From contig CAUVYP010000586.1 of NCBI GenBank assembly GCA_963556195.1, forward strand, positions 1,426,001 through 1,490,000: a stretch of 64,000 nt of DNA. The letters run 5' to 3'. Below, piece by piece: positions 26,055 to 38,868 of the stretch (positions are counted from its first letter, which is position 1; each line of letters begins with the position of its first letter). This stretch comes from Sepiola atlantica. Taxonomy: Eukaryota > Mollusca > Cephalopoda > Sepiida > Sepiolidae. Made by a program: the position numbers and the translations under genes. A model generated the notes under the pieces. The model was not told the DNA's origin, made no database searches, and saw only the letters and a program-made list of their open reading frames with translations.

Positions 26055-26549
26055 ACGAAACTTTGCACAGATTAGCGGAGTCACATTTTCTACTGAAGTA
26101 CCAAGTTTCAGAAGTGCAGCTCTTGTACTGCCGGAGATATGTCGATACAAACTGAATACGCAAACTATCAACAAAATTTAGTGGAATTTAAAGTTGATAT
26201 CGCTTTTGTTTATAACTTCACCATTCTTTTGAATTGTGCAACGAAACTTTGCAGAGATAAGCGGAGTCACATGCTCTACTGAAGTACCAAGTTTCAGAAG
26301 TGCAGCTCTTTTACTGCCGGCGATATGTCGATACAAACTGAATACGCAAAACATCAACAAAATTTAGCGCGTTTTAAAGTGGATATCGCTTTTGTTTATA
26401 ACTTCCACATTTATTCGAATTGTGCAACGAAACTTTGCAGACCGTCGCGGAGACACACGTTCTACTGAAGTACCAAGTTTCAGAAGTGCAGCTCTTGTAC
26501 TGCCGGAGATATGTCGATACAAACTGAATACGCAAAACATCAACTAAAT

Positions 26550-27104
26550 TTAGCGCGTTTTAAAGTTGATATCGCTTTTGTTTATGACTTCCACATTTAT
26601 TCGAATTGTGCAACGAAACTTTGCACAGATTAGCGGAGTCACATTTTCTACTGAAGTACCAAGTTTCAGAAGTGCAGCTCTTGTACTGCCGGAGATATGT
26701 CGATACAAACTGAATACGCAAAACATCAACAAAATTAAGCGCGTTTTAAAGTTGATATCGCTTTTGTTTATAACTTCCACATTTATTCGAATTGTGCAAC
26801 GAAACTTTGCACAGATTAGCGGAGTCACATGTTCTACTGAAGTACCAAGTTTCAGAAGTGCAGCTCTTGTACTGCCGGAGATATGTCGATACAAACTGAA
26901 TACGCAAAACATCATGAAAATTAAGCGCGTTTTAAAGTTGATATCGCTTTTGTTTATAACTTCCACATTTATTCGAATTGTGCAACGAAACTTTGCACAG
27001 ATTAGCGGAGTCACATTTTCTACTGAAGTACCAAGTTTCAGAAGTGCAGCTCTTGTACTGCCGGAGATATGTCGATAGAAACTGAATACGCAAACTATCA
27101 ACAA
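26550..27104 (-). other. Fortuitous 184-codon open frame across three monomers (not a gene)
   Basis: The period of 186 is a multiple of three, so one frame recurs in every monomer. Normally 'atttagcg' stops it on this strand. At the two internal joints here the base p145 is A ('attaagcg'), so three 62-codon repeats fuse. It starts at a TTG codon within the repeat. Similar fusions are at 27666-28220, 31758-32312, 33060-33614 and 35106-35660. The encoded residues simply mirror satellite sequence types, and no domain is recognised. Confidence 0.85.
26566..27078 (+). other. Fortuitous 170-codon open frame, opposite strand (not a gene)
   Basis: The same joints that open the minus strand also open this strand, because the plus-strand TAG (p145-p147) and minus-strand TAA overlap at one site. 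The frame ends at 'gatagaaac', a private substitution. Shorter relatives of 108-119 codons lie at 27868, 28798, 29542, 31402, 32704 and 34750. There is no promoter, splice signal or protein family support. Confidence 0.85.
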
Positions 27105-27107
27105 AAT
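26736..27107 (+). repeat. C-G pair with 'catcatg' marker, copy 1 (1,116-bp spacing)
   Basis: The monomer pair carries two private variants, 'catcatgaaaa' (about 26912) and 'gatagaaactg' (about 27073). Both recur 1,116 bp (six monomers) downstream. The flanking monomers differ between copies (B, D' here; E, D downstream), so only the pair is cleanly shared. Confidence 0.85.
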
Positions 27108-27851
27108 TTAGTGCGATTTAAAGTTGATATCGCTTTTGTTTATAACTTCACCATTCTTTTGAATTGTGCAACGAAACTTTGCAGAGATAAGCGGAGTCAC
27201 ATGCACTACTGAAGTACCAAGTTTCAGAAGTGCAGCTCTTTTACTGCCGGAGATATGTTGATACAAACTGAATACGCAAAACATCAACAAAATTTAGCGC
27301 GTTTTAAAGTGGATATCGCTTTTGTTTATAACTTCCACATTTATTCGAATTGTGCAACGAAACATTGCAGACCGTCGCGGAGACACACGTTCTACTGAAG
27401 TACCAAGTTTCAGAAGTGCAGCTCTTGTACTGCCGGAGATATGTCGATACAAACTGAATACGCAAAACATCAACTAAATTTAGCGCGTTTTAAAGTTGAT
27501 ATCGCTTTTGTTTATAACTTCCACATTTATTCGAATAGTGCAACGAAACTTTGCACAGATTAGCGGAGTCACATTTTCTACTGAAGTACCAAGTTTCAGA
27601 AGTGCAGCTCTTTTACTGCCGGAGATATGTCGATACAAACTGAATACGCAAAACATCAACAAAATTTAGCGCGTTTTAAAGTTGATATCGCTTTTGTTTA
27701 TAACTTCCACATTTATTCGAATTGTGCAACGAAACTTTGCAGACAGTCGCGGATAGGCCTTTTCTACTGAAGTACCAAGTTTCAGAAGTGCAGCTCTTGT
27801 ACTGCCGGAGATATGTCGATACAAACTGAATACGCAAAACATCAACAAAAT

Positions 27852-28223
27852 TAAGCGCGTTTTAAAGTTGATATCGCTTTTGTTTATAACTTCCACATTT
27901 ATTCGAATTGTGCAACGAAACTTTGCACAGATTAGCGGAGTCACATGTTCTACTGAAGTACCAAGTTTCAGAAGTGCAGCTCTTGTACTGCCGGAGATAT
28001 GTCGATACAAACTGAATACGCAAAACATCATGAAAATTAAGCGCGTTTTAAAGTTGATATCGCTTTTGTTTATAACTTCCACATTTATTCGAATTGTGCA
28101 ACGAAACTTTGCACAGATTAGCGGAGTCACATTTTCTACTGAAGTACCAAGTTTCAGAAGTGCAGCTCTTGTACTGCCGGAGATATGTCGATAGAAACTG
28201 AATACGCAAACTATCAACAAAAT
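27852..28223 (+). repeat. C-G pair with 'catcatg' marker, copy 2
   Basis: This is the second copy of the pair, with 'catcatgaaaa' at about 28028 and 'gatagaaactg' at about 28189. A partial third copy at 28782-29153 keeps 'gatagaaactg' (about 29119) but not 'catcatg'; its spacing is 930 bp, so the local period is not constant. Confidence 0.85.
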
Positions 28224-31200
28224 TTAGTGCGATTTAAAGTTGATATCGCTTTTGTTTATAACTTCACCATTCTTTTGAATTGTGCAACGAAACTTTGCAG
28301 AGATAAGCGGAGTCACATGCTCTACTGAAGTACCAAGTTTCAGAAGTGCAGCTCTTTTACTGCCGGCGATATGTCGATACAAACGTAATACGCAAAACAT
28401 CAACAAAATTTAGCGCGTTTTAAAGTTGATATCGCTTTTGTTTATAACTTCCACATTTATTCGAATTGTGCAACGAAACTTTGCAGACCGTCGCGGAGAC
28501 ACACGTTCTACTGAAGTACCAAGTTTCAGAAGTGCAGCTCTTGTACTGCCGGAGATATGTCGATACAAACTGAATACGCAAAACATCAACTAAATTTAGC
28601 GCGTTTTAAAGTTGATATCGCTTTTGTTTATAACTTCCACATTTATTCGAATTGTGCAACGAAACTTTGCACAGATTAGCGGAGTCACATTTTCTACTGA
28701 AGTACCAAGTTTCAGAAGTGCAGCTCTTGTACTGCCGGAGATATGTCGATACAAACTGAATACGCAAAACATCAACAAAATTTAGCGCGTTTTAAAGTTG
28801 ATATCGCTTTTGTTTATAACTTCCACATTTATTCGAATTGTGCAACGAAACTTTGCACAGATTAGCGGAGTCACATGTTCTACTGAAGTACCAAGTTTCA
28901 GAAGTGCAGCTCTTGTACTGCCGGAGATATGTCGATACAAACTGAATACGCAAAACATCAACAAAATTAAGCGCGTTTTAAAGTTGATATCGCTTTTGTT
29001 TATAACTTCCACATTTATTCGAATTGTGCAACGAAACTTTGCACAGATTAGCGGAGTCACATTTTCTACTGAAGTACCAAGTTTCAGAAGTGCAGCTCTT
29101 GTACTGCCGGAGATATGTCGATAGAAACTGAATACGCAAACTATCAACAAAATTTAGTGCGATTTAAAGTTGATATCGCTTTTGTTTATAACTTCACCAT
29201 TCTTTTGAATTGTGAAACGAAACTTTGCAGAGATAAGCGGAGTCACATGCACTACTGAAGTACCAAGTTTCAGAAGTGCAGCTCTTTTACTGCCGGAGAT
29301 ATGTTGATACAAACTGAATACGCAAAACATCAACAAAATTTAGCGCGTTTTAAAGTGGATATCGCTTTTGTTTATAACTTCCACATTTATTCGAATTGTG
29401 CAACGAAACTTTGCAGACCGTCGCGGAGACACACGTTCTACTGAAGTACCAAGTTTCAGAAGTGCAGCTCTTGTACTGCCGGAGATATGTCGATACAAAC
29501 TGAATACGCAAAACATCAACAAAATTTAGCGCGTTTTAAAGTTGATATCGCTTTTGTTTATAACTTCCACATTTATTCGAATTGTGCAACGAAACTTTGC
29601 ACAGATTAGCGGAGTCACATTTTCTACTGAAGTACCAAGTTTCAGAAGTGCAGCTCTTGTACTGCCGGAGATATGTCGATACAAACTGAATACGCAAAAC
29701 ATCAACAAAATTAAGCGCGTTTTAAAGTTGATATCGCTTTTGTTTATAACTTCCACATTTATTCGAATTGTGCAACGAAACTTTGCACAGATTAGCGGAG
29801 TCACATGTTCTACTGAAGTACCAAGTTTCAGAAGTGCAGCTATTGTACTGCCGGAGATATGTCGATACAAACTGAATACGCAAAACATCAACAAAATTTA
29901 GCGCGTTTTAAAGTTGATATCGCTTTTGTTTATAACTTCCACATTTATTCGAATTGTGCAACGAAACTTTGCAGACAGTCGCGGATAGGCCTTTTCTACT
30001 GAAGTACCAAGTTTCAGAAGTGCAGCTCTTGTACTGCCGGAGATATGTCGATACAAACTGAATACGCAAAACATCAACAAAATTAAGCGCGTTTTAAAGT
30101 TGATATCGCTTTTGTTTATAACTTCCACATTTATTCGAATTGTGCAACGAAACTTTGCACAGATTAGCGGAGTCACATTTTCTACTGAAGTACCAAGTTT
30201 CAGAAGTGCAGCTCTTGTATTGCCGGAGATATGTCGATACAAACTGAATACGCAAACTATCAACAAAATTTAGTGCGATTTAAAGTTGATATCGCTTTTG
30301 TTTATAACTTCACCATTCTTTTGAATTGTGCAACGAAACTTTGCAGAGATAAGCGGAGTCACATGCTCTACTGAAGTACCAAGTTTCAGAAGTGCAGCTC
30401 TTGTACTGCCGGAGATATGTCGATACAAACTGAATACGCAAAACATCAACAAAATTTAGCGCGTTTTAAAGTTGATATCGCTTTTGTTTATAACTTCCAC
30501 ATTTATTCGAATTGGGCAACGAAACTTTGCACAGATTAGCGGAGTCACATTTTCTACTGAAGTACCAAGTTTCAGAAGTGCAGCTCTTGTACTGCCGGAG
30601 ATATATCGATACAAACTGAATACGCAAACTATCAACAAAATTTAGTGCGATTTAAAGTTGATATCGCTTTTGTTTATAACTTCACCATTCTTTTGAATTG
30701 TGCAACGAAACTTTGCAGAGATAAGCGGAGTCACATGCTCTACTGAAGTACCAAGTTTCAGAAGTGCAGCTCTTTTACTGCCGGAGATATGTCGATACAA
30801 ACTGAATACGCAAAACATCAACAAAATTTAGCGCGTTTTAAAGTGGATATCGCTTTTGTTTATAACTTCCACATTTATTCGAATTGTGCAACGAAACTTT
30901 GCAGACCGTCGCGGAGACACACGTTCTACTGAAGTACCAAGTTTCAGAAGTGCAGCTCTTGTACTGCCGGAGATATGTCGATACAAACTGAATACGCAAA
31001 ACATCAACTAAATTTAGCGCGTTTTAAAGTTGATATCGCTTTTGTTTATAACTTCCACATTTATTCGAATTGTGCAACGAAACTTTGCACAGATTAGCGG
31101 AGTCACATGTTCTACTGAAGTACCAAGTTTCAGAAGTGCAGCTCTTGTACTGCCGGAGATATGTCGATACAAACTGAATACGCAAAACATCAACAAAATT

Positions 31201-32687
31201 TAGCGCGTTTTAAAGTTGATATCGCTTTTGTTTATAACTTCCACATTTATTCGAATTGTGCAACGAAACTTTGCAGACAGTCGCGGATAGGCCTTTTCTA
31301 CTGAAGTACCAAGTTTCAGAAGTGCAGCTCTTGTACTGCCGGAGATATGTCGATACAAACTGAATACGCAAAACATCAACAAAATTTAGCGCGTTTTAAA
31401 GTTGATATCGCTTTTGTTTATAACTTCCACATTTATTCGAATTGTGCAACGAAACTTTGCACAGATTAGCGGAGTCACATTTTCTACTGAAGTACCAAGT
31501 TTCAGAAGTGCAGCTCTTGTACTGCCGGAGATATGTCGATACAAACTGAATACGCAAAACATCAACAAAATTAAGCGCGTTTTAAAGTTGATATCGCTTT
31601 TGTTTATAACTTCCACATTTATTCGAATTGTGCAACGAAACTTTGCACAGATTAGCGGAGTAACATGTTCTACTGAAGTACCAAGTTTCAGAAGTGCAGC
31701 TATTGTACTGCCGGAGATATGTCGATACAAACTGAATACGCAAAACATCAACAAAATTTAGCGCGTTTTAAAGTTGATATCGCTTTTGTTTATAACTTCC
31801 ACATTTATTCGAATTGTGCAACGAAACTTTGCAGACAGTCGCGGATAGGCCTTTTCTACTGAAGTACCAAGTTTCAGAAGTGCAGCTCTTTTACTGCCGG
31901 AGATATGTCGATACAAACTGAATACGAAAAACATCAACAAAATTAAGCGCGTTTTAAAGTTGATATCGCTTTTGTTTATAACTTCCACATTTATTCGAAT
32001 TGTGCAACGAAACTTTGCACAGATTAGCGGAGTCACATTTTCTACTGAAGTACCAAGTTTCAGAAGTGCAGCTCTTGTACTGCCGGAGATATGTCGATAC
32101 AAACTGAATACGCAAACTATCAACAAAATTTTGTGCGATTTAAAGTTGATATCGCTTTTGTTTATAACTTCACCATTCTTTTGAATTGTGCAACGAAACT
32201 TTGCAGAGATAAGCGGAGTCACATGCTCTACTGAAGTACCAAGTTTCAGAAGTGCAGCTCTTGTACTGCCGGAGATATGTCGATACAAACTGAATACGCA
32301 AAACATCAACAAAATTTAGCGCGTTTTAAAGTGGATATCGCTTTTGTTTATAACTTCCACATTTATTCGAATTGTGCAACGAAACTTTGCAGACCGTCGC
32401 GGAGACACACGTTCTACTGAAGTACCAAGTTTCAGAAGTGCAGCTCTTGTACTGCCGGAGATATGTCGATACAAACTGAATACGCAAAACATCAACTAAA
32501 TTTAGCGCGTTTTAAAGTTGATATCGCTTTTGTTTATAACTTCCACATTTATTCGAATAGTGCAACGAAACTTTGCACAGATTAGCGGAGTCACATTTTC
32601 TACTGAAGTACCAAGTTTCAGAAGTGCAGCTCTTTTACTGCCGGAGATATGTCGATACAAACTGAATACGCAAAACATCAACAAAAT

Positions 32688-34733
32688 TTAGCGCGTTTTA
32701 AAGTTGATATCGCTTTTGTTTATAACTTCCACATTTATTCGAATTGTGCAACGAAACTTTGCACAGATTAGCGGAGTCACATTTTCTACTGAAGTACCAA
32801 GTTTCAGAAGTGCAGCTCTTGTACTGCCGGAGATATGTCGATACAAACTGAATACGCAAAACATCAACAAAATTAAGCGCGTTTTAAAGTTGATATCGCT
32901 TTTGTTTATAACTTCCACATTTATTCGAATTGTGCAACGAAACTTTGCACAGATTAGCGGAGTCACATGTTCTACTGAAGTACCAAGTTTCAGAAGTGCA
33001 GCTATTGTACTGCCGGAGATATGTCGATACAAACTGAATACGCAAAACATCAACAAAATTTAGCGCGTTTTAAAGTTGATATCGCTTTTGTTTATAACTT
33101 CCACATTTATTCGAATTGTGCAACGAAACTTTGCAGACAGTCGCGGATAGGCCTTTTCTACTGAAGTACCAAGTTTCAGAAGTGCAGCTCTTGTACTGCC
33201 GGAGATATGTCGATACAAACTGAATACGCAAAACATCAACAAAATTAAGCGCGTTTTAAAGTTGATATCGCTTTTGTTTATAACTTCCACATTTATTCGA
33301 ATTGTGCAACGAAACTTTGCACAGATTAGCGGAGTCACATTTTCTACTGAAGTACCAAGTTTCAGAAGTGCAGCTCTTGTACTGCCGGAGATATGTCGAT
33401 ACAAACTGAATACGCAAACTATCAACAACATTTTGTGCGATTTAAAGTTGATATCGCTTTTGTTTATAACTTCACCATTCTTTTGAATTGTGCAACGAAA
33501 CTTTGCAGAGATAAGCGGAGTCACATGCTCTACTGAAGTACCAAGTTTCAGAAGTGCAGCTCTTGTACTGCCGGAGATATGTCGATACAAACTGAATACG
33601 CAAAACATCAACAAAATTTAGCGCGTTTTAAAGTTGATATCGCTTTTGTTTATAACTTCCACATTTATTCGAATTGTGCAACGAAACTTTGCACAGATTA
33701 GCGGAGTCACATTTTCTACTGAAGTACCAAGTTTCAGAAGTGCAGCTCTTGTACTGCCGGAGATATATCGATACAAACTGAATACGCAAACTATCAACAA
33801 AATTTAGTGCGATTTAAAGTTGATATCGCTTTTGTTTATAACTTCACCATTCTTTTGAATTGTGCAACGAAACTTTGCAGAGATAAGCGGAGTCACATGC
33901 TCTACTGAAGTACCAAGTTTCAGAAGTGCAGCTCTTTTACAACCGGAGATATGTCGATACAAACTGAATACGCAAAACATCAACAAAATTTAGCGCGTTT
34001 TAAAGTGGATATCGCTTTTGTTTATAACTTCCACATTTATTCGAATTGTGCAACGAAACTTTGCAGACCGTCGCGGAGACACACGTTCTACTGAAGTACC
34101 AAGTTTCAGAAGTGCAGCTCTTGTACTGCCGGAGATATGTCGATACAAACTGAATACGCAAAACATCAACAAAATTTAGCGCGTTTTAAAGTTGATATCG
34201 CTTTTGTTTATAACTTCCACATTTATTCGAATTGTGCAACGAAACTTTGCACAGATTAGCGGAGTCACATTTTCTATTGAAGTACCAAGTTTCAGAAGTG
34301 CAGCTCTTGTACTGCCGGAGATATGTCGATACAAACTGAATACGCAAAACATCAAGAAAATTTAGCGCGTTTTAAAGTTGATATCGCTTTTGTTTATAAC
34401 TTCCACATTTATTCGAATTGTGCAACGAAACTTTGCACAGATTAGCGGAGTCACATGTTCTACTGAAGTACCAAGTTTCAGAAGTGCAGCTCTTGTACTG
34501 CCGGAGATATGTCGATACAAACTGAATACGCAAAACATCAACTAAATTTAGCGCGTTTTAAAGTTGATATCGCTTTTGTTTATAACTTCCACATTTATTC
34601 GAATTGTGCAACGAAACTTTGCAGACAGTCGCGGATAGGCCTTTTCTACTGAAGTACCAAGTTTCAGAAGTGCAGCTCTTGTACTGCCGGATCTATGTCG
34701 ATACAAACTGAATACGCAAAACATCAACAAAAT
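32688..34733 (+). repeat. 11-monomer HOR, 2,046 bp, copy 1
   Basis: Order is B C E G D G D A B C E. Shared private markers are 'gctattgtac' (about 33001), the 'attttgtgcg' tail (about 33426), 'atatatcg' (about 33767), 'ctattgaag' (about 34274) and 'catcaag' (about 34351). Confidence 0.9.
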
Positions 34734-36779
34734 TTAGCGCGTTTTAAAGTTGATATCGCTTTTGTTTATAACTTCCACATTTATTCGAATTGTGCAACGA
34801 AACTTTGCACAGATTAGCGGAGTCACATTTTCTACTGAAGTACCAAGTTTCAGAAGTGCAGCTCTTGTACTGCCGGAGATATGTCGATACAAACTGAATA
34901 CGCAAAACATCAACAAAATTAAGCGCGTTTTAAAGTTGATATCGCTTTTGTTTATAACTTCCACATTTATTCGAATTGTGCAACGAAACTTTGCACAGAT
35001 TAGCGGAGTCACATGTTCTACTGAAGTACCAAGTTTCAGAAGTGCAGCTATTGTACTGCCGGAGATATGTCGATACAAACTGAATACGCAAAACATCAAC
35101 AAAATTTAGCGCGTTTTAAAGTTGATATCGCTTTTGTTTATAACTTCCACATTTATTCGAATTGTGCAACGAAACTTTGCAGACAGTCGCGGATAGGCCT
35201 TTTCTACTGAAGTACCAAGTTTCAGAAGTGCAGCTCTTGTACTGCCGGAGATATGTCGATACAAACTGAATACGCAAAACATCAACAAAATTAAGCGCGT
35301 TTTAAAGTTGATATCGCTTTTGTTTATAACTTCCACATTTATTCGAATTGTGCAACGAAACTTTGCACAGATTAGCGGAGTCACATTTTCTACTGAAGTA
35401 CCAAGTTTCAGAAGTGCAGCTCTTGTACTGCCGGAGATATGTCGATACAAACTGAATACGCAAACTATCAACAAAATTTTGTGCGATTTAAAGTTGATAT
35501 CGCTTTTGTTTATAACTTCACCATTCTTTTGAATTGTGCAACGAAACTTTGCAGAGATAAGCGGAGTCACATGCTCTACTGAAGTACCAAGTTTCAGAAG
35601 TGCAGCTCTTGTACTGCCGGAGATATGTCGATACAAACTGAATACGCAAAACATCAACAAAATTTAGCGCGTTTTAAAGTTGATATCGCTTTTGTTTATA
35701 ACTTCCACATTTATTCGAATTGTGCAACGAAACTTTGCACAGATTAGCGGAGTCACATTTTCTACTGAAGTACCAAGTTTCAGAAGTGCAGCTCTTGTAC
35801 TGCCGGAGATATATCGATACAAACTGAATACGCAAACTATCAACAAAATTTAGTGCGATTTAAAGTTGATATCGCTTTTGTTTATAACTTCACCATTCTT
35901 TTGAATTGTGCAACGAAACTTTGCAGAGATAAGCGGAGTCACATGCTCTACTGAAGTACCAAGTTTCAGAAGTGCAGCTCTTTTACTGCCGGAGATATGT
36001 CGATACAAACTGAATACGCAAAACATCAACAAAATTTAGCGCGTTTTAAAGTGGATATCGCTTTTGTTTATAACTTCCACATTTATTCGAATTGTGCAAC
36101 GAAACTTTGCAGACCGTCGCGGAGACACACGTTCTACTGAAGTACCAAGTTTCAGAAGTGCAGCTCTTGTACTGCCGGAGATATGTCGATACAAACTGAA
36201 TACGCAAAACATCAACTAAATTTAGCGCGTTTTAAAGTTGATATCGCTTTTGTTTATAACTTCCACATTTATTCGAATTGTGCAACGAAACTTTGCACAG
36301 ATTAGCGGAGTCACATTTTCTATTGAAGTACCAAGTTTCAGAAGTGCAGCTCTTGTACTTCCGGAGATATGTCGATACAAACTGAATACGCAAAACATCA
36401 AGAAAATTTAGCGCGTTTTAAAGTTGATATCGCTTTTGTTTATAACTACCACATTTATTCGAATTGTGCAACGAAACTTTGCACAGATTAGCGGAGTCAC
36501 ATGTTCTACTGAAGTACCAAGTTTAAGAAGTGCAGCTCTTGTACTGCCGGAGATATGTCGATACAAACTGAATACGCAAAACATCAACAAAATTTAGCGC
36601 GTTTTAAAGTTGATATCGCTTTTGTTTATAACTTCCACATTTATTCGAATTGTGCAACGAAACTTTGCAGACAGTCGCGGATAGGCCTTTTCTACTGAAG
36701 TACCAAGTTTCAGAAGTGCAGCTCTTGTACTGCCGGAGATATGTCGATACAAACTGAATACGCAAAACATCAACAAAAT
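34734..36779 (+). repeat. 11-monomer HOR, 2,046 bp, copy 2
   Basis: This is the same monomer order and private markers, each 2,046 bp downstream. Differences seen include 'acaaccgg' against 'actgccgg' (33939/35985), 'acaacatttt' against 'acaaaatttt' (33425/35471), 'atctatg' at 34691, 'acttccgg' at about 36357, 'ctaccac' at about 36446, 'tttaagaag' at about 36522, and exchanged tails at 34166/36212 and 34533/36579. Confidence 0.9.
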
Positions 36780-38825
36780 TTAGCGCGTTTTAAAGTTGAT
36801 ATCGCTTTTGTTTATAACTTCCACATTTATTCGAATTGTGCAACGAAACTTTGCACAGATTAGCGGAGTCACATTTTCTACTGAAGTACCAAGTTTCAGA
36901 AGTGCAGCTCTTGTACTGCCGGAGATATGTCGATACAAACTGAATACGCAAACTATCAACAAAATTTAGTGCGATTTAAAGTTGATACCGCTTTTGTTTA
37001 TAACTTCACCATTCTTTTGAATTGTGCAACGAAACTTTGCAGAGATAAGCGGAGTCACATGCACTACTGAAGTACCAAGTTTCAGAAGTGCAGCTCTTTT
37101 ACTGCCGGAGATATGTTGATACAAACTGAATACGCAAAACATCAACAAAATTTAGCGCGTTTTAAAGTGGATATCGCTTTTGTTTATAACTTCCACATTT
37201 ATTCGAATTGTGCAACGAAACTTTGCAGACCGTCGCGGAGACACACGTTCTACTGAAGTACCAAGTTTCAGAAGTGCAGCTCTTGTACTTCCGGAGATAT
37301 GTCGATACAAACTGAATACGCAAAACATCAACTAAATTTAGCGCGTTTTAAAGTTGATATCGCTTTTGTTTATAACTTCCACATTTATTCGAATTGTGCA
37401 ACGAAACTTTGCACAGATTAGCGGAGTCACATTTTCTACTGAAGTACCAAGTTTCAGAAGTGCAGCTCTTGTACTGCCGGAGATATGTCGATACAAACTG
37501 AATACGCAAAACATCAACTAAATTTAGCGCGTTTTAAAGTTGATATCGCTTTTGTTTATAACTTCCACATTTATTCGAATTGTGCAACGAAACTTTGCAG
37601 ACAGTCGTGGATAGGCCTTTTCTACTGAAGTACCAAGTTTCAGAAGTGCAGCTCTTGTACTGCCGGAGATATGTCGATACAAACTGAATACGCAAAACAT
37701 CAACAAAATTTAGCGCGTTTTAAAGTTGATATCGCTTTTGTTTATAACTTCCACATTTATTCGAATTGTGCAACGAAACTTTGCACAGATTAGCGGAGTC
37801 ACATTTTCTACTGAAGTACCAAGTTTCAGAAGTGCAGCTCTTGTACTGCCGGAGATATGTCGATACAAACTGAATACGCAAAACATCAACAAAATTTAGC
37901 GCGTTTTAAAGTTGATATCGCTTTTGTTTATAACTTCCACATTTATTCGAATTGTGCAACGAAACTTTGCACAGATTAGCGGAGTCACATGTTCTACTGA
38001 AGTACCAAGTTTCAGAAGTGCAGCTCTTGTACTGCCGGAGATATGTCGATACAAACTGAATACGCAAAACATCAAGAAAATTTAGCGCGTTTTAAAGTTG
38101 ATATCGCTTTTGTTTATAACTTCCACATTTATTCGAATTGTGCAACGAAACTTTGCACAGATTAGCGGAGTCACATGTTCTACTGAAGTACCTAGTTTCA
38201 GAAGTGCAGCTCTTGTACTGCCGGAGATATGTCGATACAAACTGAATACGCAAAACATCAACAAAATTTAGCGCGTTTTAAAGTTGATATCGCTTTTGTT
38301 TATAACTTCCACATTTATTCGAATTGTGCAACGAAACTTTGCAGACAGTCGCGGATAGGCCTTTTCTACTGAAGTACCAAGTTTCAGAAGTGCAGCTTTT
38401 GTACTGCCGGAGATATGTCGATACAAACTGAATACGCAAAACATCAACAAAATTTAGCGCGTTTTAAAGTTGATATCGGTTTTGTTTATAACTTCCACAT
38501 TTATTCGAATTGTGCAACGAAACTTTGCACAGATTAGCGGAGTCACATTTTCTACTGAAGTACCAAGTTTCAGAAGTGCAGCTCTTGTACTGCCGGAGAT
38601 ATGTCGATACAAACTGAATACGCAAACTATCAACAAAATTTAGTGCGATTTAAAGTTGATATCGCTTTTGTTTATAACTTCACCATTCTTTTGAATTGTG
38701 CAACGAAACTTTGCAGAGATAAGCGGAGTCACATGCACTACTGAAGTACCAAGTTTCAGAAGTGCAGCTCTTTTACTGCCGGAGATATGTTGATACAAAC
38801 TGAATACGCAAAACATCAACAAAAT
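36780..38825 (+). repeat. Transitional 11-monomer stretch
   Basis: Order is G D' A B E B C C E G D'. It lies between the 11-mer pair and the first 10-mer unit. The first 'gtacttccgg' A monomer (about 37288) and the first 'gtcgtgg' E (about 37605), both hallmarks of the 10-mer, appear here. One EcoRV site is lost ('gataccgc', about 36984). There is no gene. Confidence 0.82.
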
Positions 38826-38868
38826 TTAGCGCGTTTTAAAGTGGATATCGCTTTTGTTTATAACTTCC
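38683..38868 (+). repeat. Type D' monomer (derived D)
   Basis: D' is a D leader and patch with 'catgcactact' (p55 T to A) and 'gatatgttgat' (p109 C to T), and with p101 restored to A. It first appears at about 27151. It replaces ordinary D from about 36.9 to 57 kb, closing each 10-mer-type unit. Confidence 0.9.

Larger units (their letters stand above)
26055..32687 (+). repeat. Irregular C/E/G/D modules
   Basis: Starting with the unit at 25992, the order is: G D A B C G D' A B E C G D A B C G D' A B C E G D F D A C E B C E G D A B. Type E becomes frequent here and D' first appears (about 27151). Many monomer joints read 'attaagcg' (p145 A), which fuses reading frames. There is no gene in this stretch. 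Confidence 0.83.

Noticed and set aside
26550..27104. 184-residue repeat protein
   Set aside because: It exists only where p145 is A. Opposite strands open at the same places, no protein domain is recognisable, and the same sequence is closed in neighbouring copies.
27852..28781. Full six-monomer HOR duplication at 26550/27666
   Set aside because: Only the C-G pair is clearly shared. The first and fourth monomers differ in type and the last B differs in its private marks, so a complete 1,116-bp duplication is not supported.
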